A stretch of DNA of 63,763 nt, taken from NCBI RefSeq assembly GCF_902859745.1, contig NZ_CADIJW010000035.1, positions 1-63,763 on the forward strand. The letters are read 5' to 3'. Shown here one piece after another: positions 27,326-35,075 of the stretch (position 1 is its first letter; each line of letters starts with the position of its first letter). Made by a program: the position numbers and the translations under genes. The DNA comes from Achromobacter dolens. Its GTDB lineage: Bacteria; Pseudomonadota; Gammaproteobacteria; Burkholderiales; Burkholderiaceae_B. The notes under the pieces were generated by a model. The model searched no databases, had not been told where the DNA came from, and saw only the letters and a list, made by a program, of their open reading frames with translations.

Positions 27326-27396
27326 GCCGGGCTGCCCTCAAAGGCAAAAGCGCGCCTCCGCAGGGGCGGCGACCCGCGTAGCGGCGGAGCGTGGGG
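27326..27396. repeat. Diverged single copy of the 81-bp intergenic repeat family
   Basis: This 71-base segment aligns end to end, with about one indel, with the repeat units at 52061-52303. It shares GCCGGGC at one end and GAGCGTGGGG (GAAGCGTGGGG in the other copies) at the far end. The second hairpin is kept although its bases differ (CCGC-GTA-GCGG here). It sits between the convergent SDR and hpaI genes. Confidence 0.55.
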
Positions 27397-27419
27397 TTTT
27401 TTTCCGTTTGCGGTCCGGC

Positions 27420-28220
27420 TCAGTACGGTCCGCCGGCCTTGGCGGCCGGCTTGACGTCCTTGAACTCGCCGGCCAGCTTCTCGGCGGCGCGCGCCAGCAG
27501 CACCGCGTCCACGCCCACCGCCACGAAGGTCGCGCCCAGCGACAGGTAGTGCCTGGCCTGCGCCACGCCGCTGTGCAGGATGCCGGCGGCCTTGCCCGAC
27601 TTGACGATGCGGCCGATGGCCGCGTCGATGGTGCGGGTGACTTCGGGATGCTCGGGCTGGCCCAGGTAGCCCATGCTGGCCGACAGGTCGGCCGGGCCGA
27701 CGAAGGCGCCGTCCACGCCGTCCACCGCCAGGATGGCCTCCAGCGCCTCCACCCCGCGCGGCGTCTCGATCTGCACCAGCACGCACATCTCGTCGTTGGC
27801 GCGCTCCAGGTAGTCGGGGATGCGGTTCCAGCGCGACGAACGCGCCAGCGCGCTGCCCACGCCACGGATGCCGGCGGGCGGATAGCGCACCGCGGCCACG
27901 GCGGCGGCGGCCTCTTCGGCCGACTGCACCATCGGCACCAGCAGCGTCTGCGCGCCGGTGTCGAGGATCTGCTTGATCTGCACCGGATCGTTCCAGGCCG
28001 GGCGCACCACCGGCGCCACCGGATAGGCGGCCACCGATTGCAGTTGCGCCAGCGTGGTCTGCAGCGTGTTGGGGGCGTGCTCGCCGTCGATCAGCAGCCA
28101 GTCGAAGCCGGCGCCGGCGATGATCTCGGAGGTGTAGGCGCTGGCCAGGCCGGCCCACAGGCCGATCTGGGGCGTGCCGGCGCGCAGCGCGCGTTTGAAC
28201 TGATTGGTCAGGATATCCAT
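27420..28220 (-). CDS. hpaI: HpaI aldolase (4-hydroxy-2-oxoheptane-1,7-dioate aldolase)
   Basis: This 266-residue class II pyruvate aldolase of the HpcH/HpaI family makes the last cut in the homoprotocatechuate meta pathway, giving pyruvate and succinic semialdehyde. Key blocks are [33 protein letters not shown] (metal/base region as a span near residues 18-50), [11 protein letters not shown] near 120, [12 protein letters not shown] with the metal Glu near 148, and [17 protein letters not shown] with the metal Asp near 170. It is the last gene of the leftward hpa operon, 14 bases after hpaH. Confidence 0.92.
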   Translation of the reverse strand: MDILTNQFKRALRAGTPQIGLWAGLASAYTSEIIAGAGFDWLLIDGEHAPNTLQTTLAQLQSVAAYPVAPVVRPAWNDPVQIKQILDTGAQTLLVPMVQSAEEAAAAVAAVRYPPAGIRGVGSALARSSRWNRIPDYLERANDEMCVLVQIETPRGVEALEAILAVDGVDGAFVGPADLSASMGYLGQPEHPEVTRTIDAAIGRIVKSGKAAGILHSGVAQARHYLSLGATFVAVGVDAVLLARAAEKLAGEFKDVKPAAKAGGPY

Positions 28221-28234
28221 GGGCCGCGTTGAGG

Positions 28235-29038
28235 TCAGATGAAGTGGCAGTTGACGGAGCCGAGCACGCCGTAGTCGACGTTGAAGGTGTCGCCGGGGCG
28301 CGCGGCCACCGGCCGGGTAAAGGAACCCGACAGGATGATCTCGCCCGCTTCCAGCGCCACCTCGTGCGCGGCCAGCTTGTTCGCCAGCCATACTACGCCA
28401 TTGGCCGGATGGTTCAAGACGCCGGCGGCCACGCCGGTTTCCTCGATCACCGCGTTGCGCGACAGGATCGCGCCGATCCAGCGCAGGTCCAGCTCGCCGA
28501 TCTTCACCGGCCGCCCGCCCATCACCACGCCGGCGTTGGCCGCGTTGTCGGCGATGGTGTCGAACACCTTGCGCGGATGCTTGCTGTCGGGGTCGATGCC
28601 GTGCGAGCGGGCATCGATGATCTCCAGCGCCGGGATCACGTAGTCGACCGCGTCGTATACCTGGAACAGGGTCACGTTCGGCCCTTGCAGGCGCTTGCCC
28701 AGCACGAAGCCCAACTCCACTTCCAGCCGCGGCAGGATGAAGCGGCCGGCGGGAATGTCGCCGCCATCCTCGAAGAACATGTCATCGAGCAACATGCCGA
28801 AATCGGGTTCGTCGATCTGTGACGACAACTGCATGGCGCGCGAGGTCAGGCCGATCTTGTGGCCGCGCTTGACGCGGCCCTCGGCCAGCTTGATGTCCAT
28901 CCAGGCGCGCTGGATGGCGTAGGCGTCGGCGATGGTGATGTCGGGGTGTTCCAGCGAGATCTGGCGGATCTGCTGGCGGGTGCGTTCGGCGTCGTGCAGG
29001 CGCGCGGCCAGCGCGCGCACGGTGGTGGAATCGAGCAT
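28235..29038 (-). CDS. hpaH: 2-oxo-hept-3-ene-1,7-dioate hydratase HpaH
   Basis: This 267-residue member of the hydratase/decarboxylase (MhpD/FAH-fold) family matches E. coli HpaH in length. It adds water to 2-oxo-hept-3-ene-1,7-dioate, with divalent metal. Visible signatures are [17 protein letters not shown] (about residues 54-70), [12 protein letters not shown] with the E-x-E ligands (about 105) and [13 protein letters not shown] (about 137). The start giving [14 protein letters not shown] is supported by the family length. The longer in-frame extension upstream lies inside hpaG2. Confidence 0.93.
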   Translation of the reverse strand: MLDSTTVRALAARLHDAERTRQQIRQISLEHPDITIADAYAIQRAWMDIKLAEGRVKRGHKIGLTSRAMQLSSQIDEPDFGMLLDDMFFEDGGDIPAGRFILPRLEVELGFVLGKRLQGPNVTLFQVYDAVDYVIPALEIIDARSHGIDPDSKHPRKVFDTIADNAANAGVVMGGRPVKIGELDLRWIGAILSRNAVIEETGVAAGVLNHPANGVVWLANKLAAHEVALEAGEIILSGSFTRPVAARPGDTFNVDYGVLGSVNCHFI

Positions 29039-29061
29039 GCGGGGTATCCAGGTAGGGGGGA

Positions 29062-29811
29062 TCAGGCGGGGCAGGGCACCAGCGTGTTGACCAGACGGCC
29101 GATGCCGTCGATCTCGGTCACGACCTCGTCGCCCGGCTGGACGTTGACGATGCCATCCGGGGTGCCGGTCAGGATCAGGTCGCCGGGCGACAGCGTCATG
29201 AAGCCGCTGAAGTACGCGATCAGGGCGGGGATGTCGAACACCATGTCGCGGGTGTTGCCGCGCTGGGTCTCGACGCCGTTGACGGTGGTGCGCAGGTCCA
29301 GGTTCATCGGGTCGGCCACGTCGTCGCGGTCCACCAGCCATGGCCCCAGCGGGGTGCAGGTGTCGCGGCTCTTGACGCGCAGGTTGGGGCGATACCAGTT
29401 CTCCAGGTAGTCGCGCAGCGCGTAGTCGTTGGCCACGGTGTAGCCGGCCACGTAGTCATAGGCCTGCTCGCGCGTGACGTTGCGCGCGGTCTTGCCGATC
29501 ACCACGGCCAGCTCGCATTCGTAGTGCATGAAGCCCACGTCCGCCGGCCGCAGCGTCTGCGCGCGATGGCCGACAAAGGTATTGGCTGCCTTCAGGAAGC
29601 CGAGCGGTTCGGGCGGCGCCTTGAACGCCAGTTCCTTGGCATGGTCGGCATAGTTGATGGCCAGCGTGAAAGTGGTGCGCGGCTCGATCGGCGGCAGCCA
29701 GGTCACCGCGTCCTCGGCCAGCAGGCGGCCGTCGGCCAGGCGGATCTGGCCGTGGCCGGCGTCGGTGGCGGCGTGGATGGCACCTTCGTGGGCGATGCGT
29801 GCGTGTTTCAT
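29062..29811 (-). CDS. hpaG2: HpaG2: 5-oxopent-3-ene-1,2,5-tricarboxylate decarboxylase domain, separate protein
   Basis: This 249-residue FAH-fold enzyme corresponds to the C-terminal half of E. coli HpaG. Matching blocks are LAINYADHAKELAFKAPPEPLGFLKA, FMHYECELAVVIGKTARNV with the E-x-E metal ligands, and NDYALRDYLENWYRPNLRVKSRD with the Asp ligand. It should decarboxylate the ring-cleavage intermediate. In E. coli G1 and G2 are one polypeptide; here G2 stands alone 21 bases after the F-G1 fusion gene and 23 before hpaH. Confidence 0.92.
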   Translation of the reverse strand: MKHARIAHEGAIHAATDAGHGQIRLADGRLLAEDAVTWLPPIEPRTTFTLAINYADHAKELAFKAPPEPLGFLKAANTFVGHRAQTLRPADVGFMHYECELAVVIGKTARNVTREQAYDYVAGYTVANDYALRDYLENWYRPNLRVKSRDTCTPLGPWLVDRDDVADPMNLDLRTTVNGVETQRGNTRDMVFDIPALIAYFSGFMTLSPGDLILTGTPDGIVNVQPGDEVVTEIDGIGRLVNTLVPCPA

Positions 29812-29832
29812 GGCGGGTTCCGTGGGGACGCC

Positions 29833-30861
29833 TCAGGCGCCGGCGATGAGCGTGTTGCCGAGCGTGCCGACCTGGTCGATGCGGATCTCGTAGCGTTGGC
29901 CCGCATGCGCCAGCGGCGCGTCGGCGCGGGCGCCGGCCAGCAGGATGTCGCCGGGTTCGAAGCTCATGAACGCGGTGACGTCGGCGATCAGGCGGGCCAC
30001 CGGCCGCACCAGGTCGGCGGTGCTGGCGCGCTGCGCCAGTGCGCCGTCGATCCAGACCTCGATGGCGAGCGCGTCCGGATCCGCCACGGACGACACCGGC
30101 GCCAGCGCGCGGCCGATCGGGCAGAAGCCGTCGCGGCATTGCTGCTTGAGCGCTGGACGGAAATAGCTGTCGTGCGGCGCCGACAGATCGGCCACCACGC
30201 GATAGCCGGCCACGTGGGACAGCGCCTCGGCTTCGCTGACGCGGCTGGCGCGCCGGCCGAACACGATGCCCAGGGTGGCGCCGATGCGCACCTGGGGCAC
30301 GTCGGCGGGCAGCGTGATCGCGTCGCCGTGGGCGGCATAGGTATTGGCCGGCTTGATGTACAGCACCGGCGCGCGCGGCGCGGCCTGGTAGGGCGGCGCG
30401 TTCACCGCCTCGCCCAGCGCGGCCAGCGCCTGGCGGGTATTGAGCGCGGCGCCCGCCACCGTGCGCGGCAGCGCGGCGGTGCGGGCCGCCAGGTATTCGC
30501 GATAGTTGCTGTGCTTGTAGTTGAGCACCGCGTCGGCTTCTTCCACCTGCAGCGACAGGCCCAGCGGCAGGCGCGCCATTTCCGGCTCCAGCGCGTCGCG
30601 CAGGGCCTGGAACGTGCGTTCGCCCAATGCCGCCTGCTGCGCGGCGCTGCGGCCGTGGCCGATGCGCAGCAGCACGTGCACGAAGGCGTTGTCGGGATGA
30701 CCGTCCGCGATCAGGTAGTCATCGATCCGCACGGCGCGGGTACGGGCCCCGGCCAGCGGATAGAGGCTGCCGTCGCCGACGGCGGCGTCCTGCACCACGC
30801 GCATCAGGGCGCGGGTGTCCAGGTCCAGGTTGGCGGAGTACTCGATCCAGATATGTGGCAT
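29833..30861 (-). CDS. hpaG1: HpaF-HpaG1 fusion: CHM isomerase plus FAH-like isomerase domain
   Basis: This 342-residue protein joins two pathway domains. Residues 1-126 are a 5-carboxymethyl-2-hydroxymuconate isomerase: MPHIWIEYSANL gives the catalytic N-terminal Pro after Met removal, with the tautomerase-fold HVLLRIGHGRSAAQQ downstream. Residues from about 135 match the N-terminal half of E. coli HpaG (AALNTRQALAALGEAVNAPPY, VLYIKPANT and QQCRDGFCPIG). That half lacks the E-x-E metal site, as in E. coli. The start at MPHIW is chosen because a free N-terminal Pro is needed. It is the first gene of the leftward operon. Confidence 0.88.
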   Translation of the reverse strand: MPHIWIEYSANLDLDTRALMRVVQDAAVGDGSLYPLAGARTRAVRIDDYLIADGHPDNAFVHVLLRIGHGRSAAQQAALGERTFQALRDALEPEMARLPLGLSLQVEEADAVLNYKHSNYREYLAARTAALPRTVAGAALNTRQALAALGEAVNAPPYQAAPRAPVLYIKPANTYAAHGDAITLPADVPQVRIGATLGIVFGRRASRVSEAEALSHVAGYRVVADLSAPHDSYFRPALKQQCRDGFCPIGRALAPVSSVADPDALAIEVWIDGALAQRASTADLVRPVARLIADVTAFMSFEPGDILLAGARADAPLAHAGQRYEIRIDQVGTLGNTLIAGA

Positions 30862-30900
30862 GACAGGCGCGGGACCAGCCCCCTCCGGCATATTGTTATC

Positions 30901-30914
30901 ATGTTAATTATCAT
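30901..30914. promoter_or_regulatory. Near-palindrome overlapping the leftward hpa promoter
   Basis: ATGTTAATTATCAT is a 14-base dyad with one mismatched pair. It overlaps the -10 element and predicted start of the leftward operon and shares GTTAA with the palindrome at 31002-31017. It is a candidate second HpaR site. Confidence 0.5.
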
Positions 30915-30939
30915 AGCGAAAAAAGGGCGTCGGCCGCAA
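30910..30939 (-). promoter_or_regulatory. Leftward hpaF/G1-G2-H-I promoter
   Basis: On the minus strand TTGCGG (30939-30934) is followed after 18 bases by TATGAT (30915-30910). Transcription would begin near 30903, about 42 bases before the F-G1 start codon. Confidence 0.6.
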
Positions 30940-30975
30940 TCGTCCGCGCAGCCGCGCGACAGGGGTTTTCCGTCG

Positions 30976-31004
30976 TTGACAGCGCCATCGCCGACGCATA
31001 AAGT
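30976..31004 (+). promoter_or_regulatory. Rightward hpaE-hpaD promoter
   Basis: A perfect TTGACA (30976-30981) and TAAAGT (30999-31004) are spaced by 17 bases. The start would be near 31011, inside the adjoining palindrome and about 67 bases before the hpaE GTG. Confidence 0.68.
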
Positions 31005-31017
31005 TAACGAGTTAACT
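31002..31017. promoter_or_regulatory. Palindromic operator, probable HpaR site
   Basis: AGTTAAC-GA-GTTAACT is a perfect 7-bp dyad that covers the end of the -10 and the start point of the hpaE promoter. Binding of the MarR-type HpaR here would block initiation. The assignment to HpaR is inference from position. Confidence 0.6.
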
Positions 31018-31065
31018 AAAATGTCGAGCCGCCCGCCGCATTGGCGCCGGCCGTCCGCCCAAGGC

Positions 31066-31071
31066 GAGGAG
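31066..31071 (+). promoter_or_regulatory. Ribosome-binding site deciding the hpaE GTG start
   Basis: GAGGAG lies six bases before GTG at 31078. It decides against the in-frame ATG at 31021, which lies about ten bases from the predicted transcription start and has no site. Confidence 0.7.
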
Positions 31072-31077
31072 ACGCAC

Positions 31078-32544
31078 GTGAGCATCAAGCACTGGATCAA
31101 CGGCAGGCAGGTCGACAGCGCCGACCGCTTCACCACCTTCAACCCGGCCACGGGCGAGGCCATCGACGACGTGGCCGCCGGCGGCCAGGCCGAGATCGAC
31201 GCCGCCGTGGCCGCCGCGGCCGAGGCCTTTCCCAAGTGGGCCGGCACGCCCGCCAAGGAACGCGCGCGGCTGATGCGCCGCCTGGGCGAACTGATCGACC
31301 GCAACGTGCCGCAGTTGGCCGAGCTGGAAACCCGCGATACCGGCCTGCCCATCTCGCAGACGCGCAAACAACTGATCCCGCGCGCCTCCGAGAACTTCAC
31401 CTTCTTCGCCGAAGTCTGCACCCGCATGAACGGCCACACTTATCCCGTGGACGACCAGATGCTGAACTACACGCTGTACCAGCCGGTCGGGGTGTGCGCG
31501 CTGGTGTCGCCTTGGAACGTGCCCTTCATGACCGCGACCTGGAAGACCGCGCCCTGCCTGGCGCTCGGCAATACCGCCGTGCTGAAGATGTCGGAGCTGT
31601 CGCCATTGACCGCCGACCAGCTCGGCCTGCTGGCGCTGGAAGCCGGCATCCCGCCCGGCGTGCTCAACGTGGTGCAGGGTTATGGCGCCACCGCCGGCGA
31701 CGCGCTGGTGCGCCATCCCGGGGTGCGCGCGATCTCGTTCACCGGCGGCACCGTCACCGGCAAGAAGATCATGGCGAACGCGGGCGGCATCAAGAAGTTC
31801 TCGATGGAGCTGGGCGGCAAGTCGCCGGTGCTGGTGTTCGACGACGCCGACGTCGAGCGCGCGCTGGACGCGGCGCTGTTCACCATCTTCTCGCTCAATG
31901 GCGAGCGCTGCACCGCGGGCTCGCGCATCTTCGTGCAGGAATCGATTTACGATGACTTCGTGCGCCGCTTCGCCGAGCGCGCCAATCGCCTGGTGGTGGG
32001 CGACCCGACTGATGACAAGACCAATGTGGGCGCGATGATCACCCGCCAGCACTGGGAAAAGGTCACCGGCTACATCCGCCTGGCCAAGGAAGAGGGCGCG
32101 CGCATCCTGGCGGGCGGCGCCGACGCGCCGCAGGGCCTGCCGGCGCACCTGGCCGGCGGCAATTTCGTGCGGCCCACGGTGCTGGCCGACGTCGACAACC
32201 GCATGCGCTGCGCCCAGGAAGAGATCTTCGGGCCCGTCGCCTGCCTGATTCCGTTCAAGGACGAGGCCCACGGCCTGGCGCTGGCCAACGACGTCAAGTA
32301 TGGCCTGGCCTCCTACATCTGGACCCGCGACATCGGCCGCGCCCACCGGCTGGCGCGCGGCATCGAGGCCGGCATGGTGTTCATCAACAGCCAGAACGTG
32401 CGCGACCTGCGCCAGCCGTTCGGTGGCACCAAGGAATCCGGCACCGGCCGCGAGGGCGGGGAATACAGCTACGAAGTGTTCGCCGAGATCAAGAACGTCT
32501 GCGTCTCGATGGGCAGCCACCCCATTCCGAAGTGGGGCGTCTGA
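31078..32544 (+). CDS. hpaE: 5-carboxymethyl-2-hydroxymuconate semialdehyde dehydrogenase HpaE
   Basis: This 488-residue NAD-dependent aldehyde dehydrogenase oxidises the semialdehyde produced by HpaD. It has exactly the length of E. coli HpaE when started at the GTG. Signatures are SPWNVPFMTATWKTAPCLALGNTAVLK (about residues 150-176, span), SFTGGTVTGKKIM near 225, catalytic Glu in MELGGKSPVLVF near 250, and catalytic Cys in NGERCTAGSRIFVQ near 282. It is the first gene of the rightward hpaE-hpaD transcript. Confidence 0.94.
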   Translation: MSIKHWINGRQVDSADRFTTFNPATGEAIDDVAAGGQAEIDAAVAAAAEAFPKWAGTPAKERARLMRRLGELIDRNVPQLAELETRDTGLPISQTRKQLIPRASENFTFFAEVCTRMNGHTYPVDDQMLNYTLYQPVGVCALVSPWNVPFMTATWKTAPCLALGNTAVLKMSELSPLTADQLGLLALEAGIPPGVLNVVQGYGATAGDALVRHPGVRAISFTGGTVTGKKIMANAGGIKKFSMELGGKSPVLVFDDADVERALDAALFTIFSLNGERCTAGSRIFVQESIYDDFVRRFAERANRLVVGDPTDDKTNVGAMITRQHWEKVTGYIRLAKEEGARILAGGADAPQGLPAHLAGGNFVRPTVLADVDNRMRCAQEEIFGPVACLIPFKDEAHGLALANDVKYGLASYIWTRDIGRAHRLARGIEAGMVFINSQNVRDLRQPFGGTKESGTGREGGEYSYEVFAEIKNVCVSMGSHPIPKWGV

Positions 32545-32583
32545 CAGGCGCCCGGATACCGAAAACAACAGGAGACACGCATC

Positions 32584-33435
32584 ATGGGCAAGCTCGCGCT
32601 GGCGGCCAAGGTAACGCACGTGCCGTCGATGTACCTGTCCGAAATGCCCGGCCGCCATCACGGCTGCCGCGAAGCCGCGATCCAGGGCCATCGGATCATC
32701 GGTCAGCGCTGCCGCGACCTGGACGTGGATACGCTGGTGGTGCTGGACGTGCATTGGCTGGTGAACGCCGGCTACCACATCAACTGCAATGAACGCTTCG
32801 CCGGCCGCTACACCAGCAACGAGCTGCCGCACTTCGTCCAGGACATGGATTACGCCTACCGCGGCGACCCGGCGCTGGGCCGCCGCATCGCCGAATGCGC
32901 CGGCGCCGCCGGCGTGCCCACCCGCGCGCACGAGATCGCCAGCCTGGAACTGGAATACGGCACGCTGGTGCCGATGCGCTACATGAATGGCGACGACCGC
33001 TTCAAGGTGGTGTCGGTGGCGGCCTGGTGCGCCTGGCATTCGCTGGACGACAGCCGTCGTTTCGGCGCGGCCCTGCGCCAGGCCATCGCGCAGAGCGACA
33101 GCCGCGTCGCGGTGCTGGCCAGCGGTTCGCTGTCGCACCGCTTCAACGACAACGGCAGCCCCGAGGCCGCCATGCATAACATCAGCCGCGAGTTTTACCG
33201 CCAGGTCGACCTGCGGGTGGTGGACCTGTGGCGCCAGGGCGACTGGAAGACGTTCTGCGCCATGCTGCCGGAATACGCCGAGCTGTGCGTGGGCGAGGGC
33301 GGCATGCACGACACCGCCATGTTGCTGGGGCTGCTGGGCTGGGATGCCTACGACCGGCCGGCCGAGATCGTCACGGACTACTTCACCAGTTCGGGCACGG
33401 GCCAGATCAACGCGATCCTGCCCGTGCCGGACTGA
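32584..33435 (+). CDS. hpaD: Homoprotocatechuate 2,3-dioxygenase HpaD (class III extradiol)
   Basis: This 283-residue LigB-type extradiol dioxygenase opens the ring of 3,4-dihydroxyphenylacetate. The Fe(II)/base region at the N-terminus is THVPSMYLSEMPGRHHGCREAAIQGHR (span near residues 11-37), VVLDVHWLVNAGYHINCN follows near 55, and SGSLSHRF lies near residue 180. CAGGAG precedes the ATG, 39 bases after hpaE. Its stop is one base away from the stop of the convergent hpaR. Confidence 0.93.
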   Translation: MGKLALAAKVTHVPSMYLSEMPGRHHGCREAAIQGHRIIGQRCRDLDVDTLVVLDVHWLVNAGYHINCNERFAGRYTSNELPHFVQDMDYAYRGDPALGRRIAECAGAAGVPTRAHEIASLELEYGTLVPMRYMNGDDRFKVVSVAAWCAWHSLDDSRRFGAALRQAIAQSDSRVAVLASGSLSHRFNDNGSPEAAMHNISREFYRQVDLRVVDLWRQGDWKTFCAMLPEYAELCVGEGGMHDTAMLLGLLGWDAYDRPAEIVTDYFTSSGTGQINAILPVPD

Positions 33436-33436
33436 T

Positions 33437-33889
33437 TCATTCGGTCGGGTCGCGCTTGATCAGGTCGACCATCGCGTCGACGTCGGCGTACAGGCGGTCG
33501 AGCAATTCCTTGCCGATCCGGTCCTCGATTTCCTGGTACTTGGCATCCACCTGCGGCCGCATGCGGTCGATCAGTTTATTGCTCTTGGGCGTCAGCGAAA
33601 TCTCCTGGCGCCGTTGATCCGCGTTCGAGCGAACCCGCTTGATGAGGCCCTGTTCTTCCATGCCCGCCAGCATGCGGGTCAGGCTGGGGCTGAGGATCTG
33701 GCAACTGCGGGCGATCTGGTTGGGTTCCATCGCGCCGACTTCGCTCAGCGTGCGCAACACCCGCCATTGCTGTTCGGTGACGCCGGCCGCGTGCAGGATC
33801 GGGCGGAAATGCGCCATCAGGGTTTCACGCGCGTAAAGCAGCAGGTGGGGAAGGTTGCGGTGGTGGAAGCTCGGACTCATGTTGGCCAT
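33437..33889 (-). CDS. hpaR: MarR-family repressor HpaR
   Basis: This 150-residue MarR-type regulator matches HpaR of the E. coli hpa operon: LLYARETLMAHFRPILHAAGVTEQQWRVLRTL, CQILSPSLTRMLAGMEEQGLI with the recognition helix, and NADQRRQEISLTPKS in the wing. HpaR proteins repress the meta-cleavage genes and are relieved by homoprotocatechuate or hydroxyphenylacetate. An ATG three codons later is an alternative start; neither has a clear ribosome-binding site. It is convergent with hpaD. Confidence 0.91.
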   Translation of the reverse strand: MANMSPSFHHRNLPHLLLYARETLMAHFRPILHAAGVTEQQWRVLRTLSEVGAMEPNQIARSCQILSPSLTRMLAGMEEQGLIKRVRSNADQRRQEISLTPKSNKLIDRMRPQVDAKYQEIEDRIGKELLDRLYADVDAMVDLIKRDPTE

Positions 33890-33937
33890 GTTAGCAAGAA
33901 GCCGATCAGTTTCTGACCGGATCTCGGGGGTATCAAC

Positions 33938-33968
33938 GTCCAGGCCCGCAACGATGGCGGGCCTGGAC
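33938..33968 (-). terminator. Stem-loop after the anchored hypothetical gene
   Basis: A perfect 12-bp stem (33938-33949 with 33957-33968) surrounds a 7-base loop, 26 bases past the stop of the minus-strand gene. The U-tract is poor. Confidence 0.55.
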
Positions 33969-33994
33969 GGGTAAAACGGAACGCGGAAACGGGG

Positions 33995-34642
33995 TCAGGA
34001 CGCGGGGTTCTGCTGCGCCAGTTCCTGCAGGTCGTCGGGCAGGGTCAGGTCGGGGGCGCCCTGCTGCAATTCGCGCAGCGCCGTCACGGCCTCTTCCTGC
34101 TGGTCGTCCTGCATCAAGGCGCGGATGTGCGCCACGCGAGTCTCGATGTCCTGTTCGCTGAAGGCGACCGGCTCGCTGCTGGCCGCCTCGGCCGGCTGTT
34201 CGGCCGCGGCCGTGGCGGCAGCCGGCGTGGCGTCGACGCTGGCCTGCTGGGCGGGGACGGCGGCGGGGGCGTCCGCGGGCGTCTGCACCGCGGCGCGCTG
34301 CACCGGCGCGGACGCCGGCTGCGGCGCGGGCGCTTCGGCGACCTCTGGCCGCGGCGCCGGGCCGCGTTCGATGTTGATGGCCGGTTCGTGCGACACGGCC
34401 AGTTGCGGCGTCATGTCGGCCATTTCCGCGTTTTCACGCATGTCGGTCCAGGCGAACAGGCCGGCGACCAGCGCCGCGCAGGCGGCTGCGGCCCAGCCCG
34501 GGTGCCAACTGCGGCCGGGATGCCAGGCGCGGCGCACCGCCGCATCCAGTTCGGGGCTGCCGCCGGCCCTGGGCTTGCGATACAGGGCGCGCAAATCCAG
34601 TTCGTCGTCTTCGTCGAAGGGGGGGCGATAGGTAATGCTCAT
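33995..34642 (-). CDS. Hypothetical single-pass membrane protein with Pro/Ala linker
   Basis: I do not recognise a family for this 215-residue protein. It has a short acidic cytoplasmic N-terminus (MSITYRPPFDEDDELDLRAL), one transmembrane helix at about residues 50-66 (WAAAACAALVAGLFAW), and a Pro/Ala/Gln-rich low-complexity linker at about 95-160. A conserved-looking helical C-terminus follows (FSEQDIETRVAHIRALMQDDQQEEAVTALRELQQ) that resembles a TPR-like half. GAGGAG precedes the ATG. It is divergent from radA; a role in the envelope is only a guess. Confidence 0.7.
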   Translation of the reverse strand: MSITYRPPFDEDDELDLRALYRKPRAGGSPELDAAVRRAWHPGRSWHPGWAAAACAALVAGLFAWTDMRENAEMADMTPQLAVSHEPAINIERGPAPRPEVAEAPAPQPASAPVQRAAVQTPADAPAAVPAQQASVDATPAAATAAAEQPAEAASSEPVAFSEQDIETRVAHIRALMQDDQQEEAVTALRELQQGAPDLTLPDDLQELAQQNPAS

Positions 34643-35075
34643 GCGCGTACTCCTCGCGCATACGCCTGGTGGCAAGGCGTATCCGCGTCTGACCTTGGCC
34701 TGTGCCGCGCCGGTGGTCCGGCGGTCTCGTCCAGGGGCGGGTCTTGTTCCGGTTTAGGTGGCCGCGTTTGCGGCCCAAGCGTCTTGCGATGCGCCGCGAT
34801 TCCCGTCGTGCCGTCCTGGCGGGCGGCGGCGCCGGGTATGCCGCCAAATAACCGACGGTTCAACATTGCGCATCACCCGGTGATTATGCGCGATTTGCAG
34901 AAATCTGCCAGCGAATTTCTTCTGTTTGCATGGTGTAACTATGACGCGTCCCTGTTTGTGCAAGCCAATTGAAAGCTGGCTGCACCAGGGCGGGGCAAAA
35001 CCTGCCGTGGATGCGCGCCGTGGCGACGCGGTGGCGGCCCCCCCGGCACTGTCCAGTGCCGGTAAACTTGCGCCC
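34643..35075. other. 433-base divergent intergenic region upstream of radA
   Basis: No credible gene is present. The region holds a nested dyad: ATCACC-C-GGTGAT (34872-34884) flanked by GCGCAT (34868-34873) and ATGCGC (34886-34891). Next to radA there is a perfect 9-bp inverted repeat at 35043-35062. The AT-richer stretch 34890-34950 is the likely promoter zone. Confidence 0.5.
35043..35062 (+). promoter_or_regulatory. Perfect inverted repeat just before radA
   Basis: CCGGCACTG and CAGTGCCGG form perfect 9-bp arms with a TC centre, ending 13 bases before the radA ATG. It could be an operator or an mRNA hairpin that limits radA translation. It does not match the LexA box CTGT-N8-ACAG. Confidence 0.5.

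Noticed and set aside
27326-27403. Simple terminator explanation for the whole 27326-27403 segment
   Set aside because: A clean terminator already precedes it; the segment aligns with the 52-kb repeat units, so it is better described as a repeat copy.
28235-29341. Longer hpaH frame starting inside hpaG2
   Set aside because: The extension is out-of-frame translation of hpaG2; the 267-residue form equals the known HpaH length.
31021-31077. ATG start for hpaE 19 codons upstream
   Set aside because: It lies about ten bases from the predicted transcription start without a ribosome-binding site; the GTG gives the exact family length.
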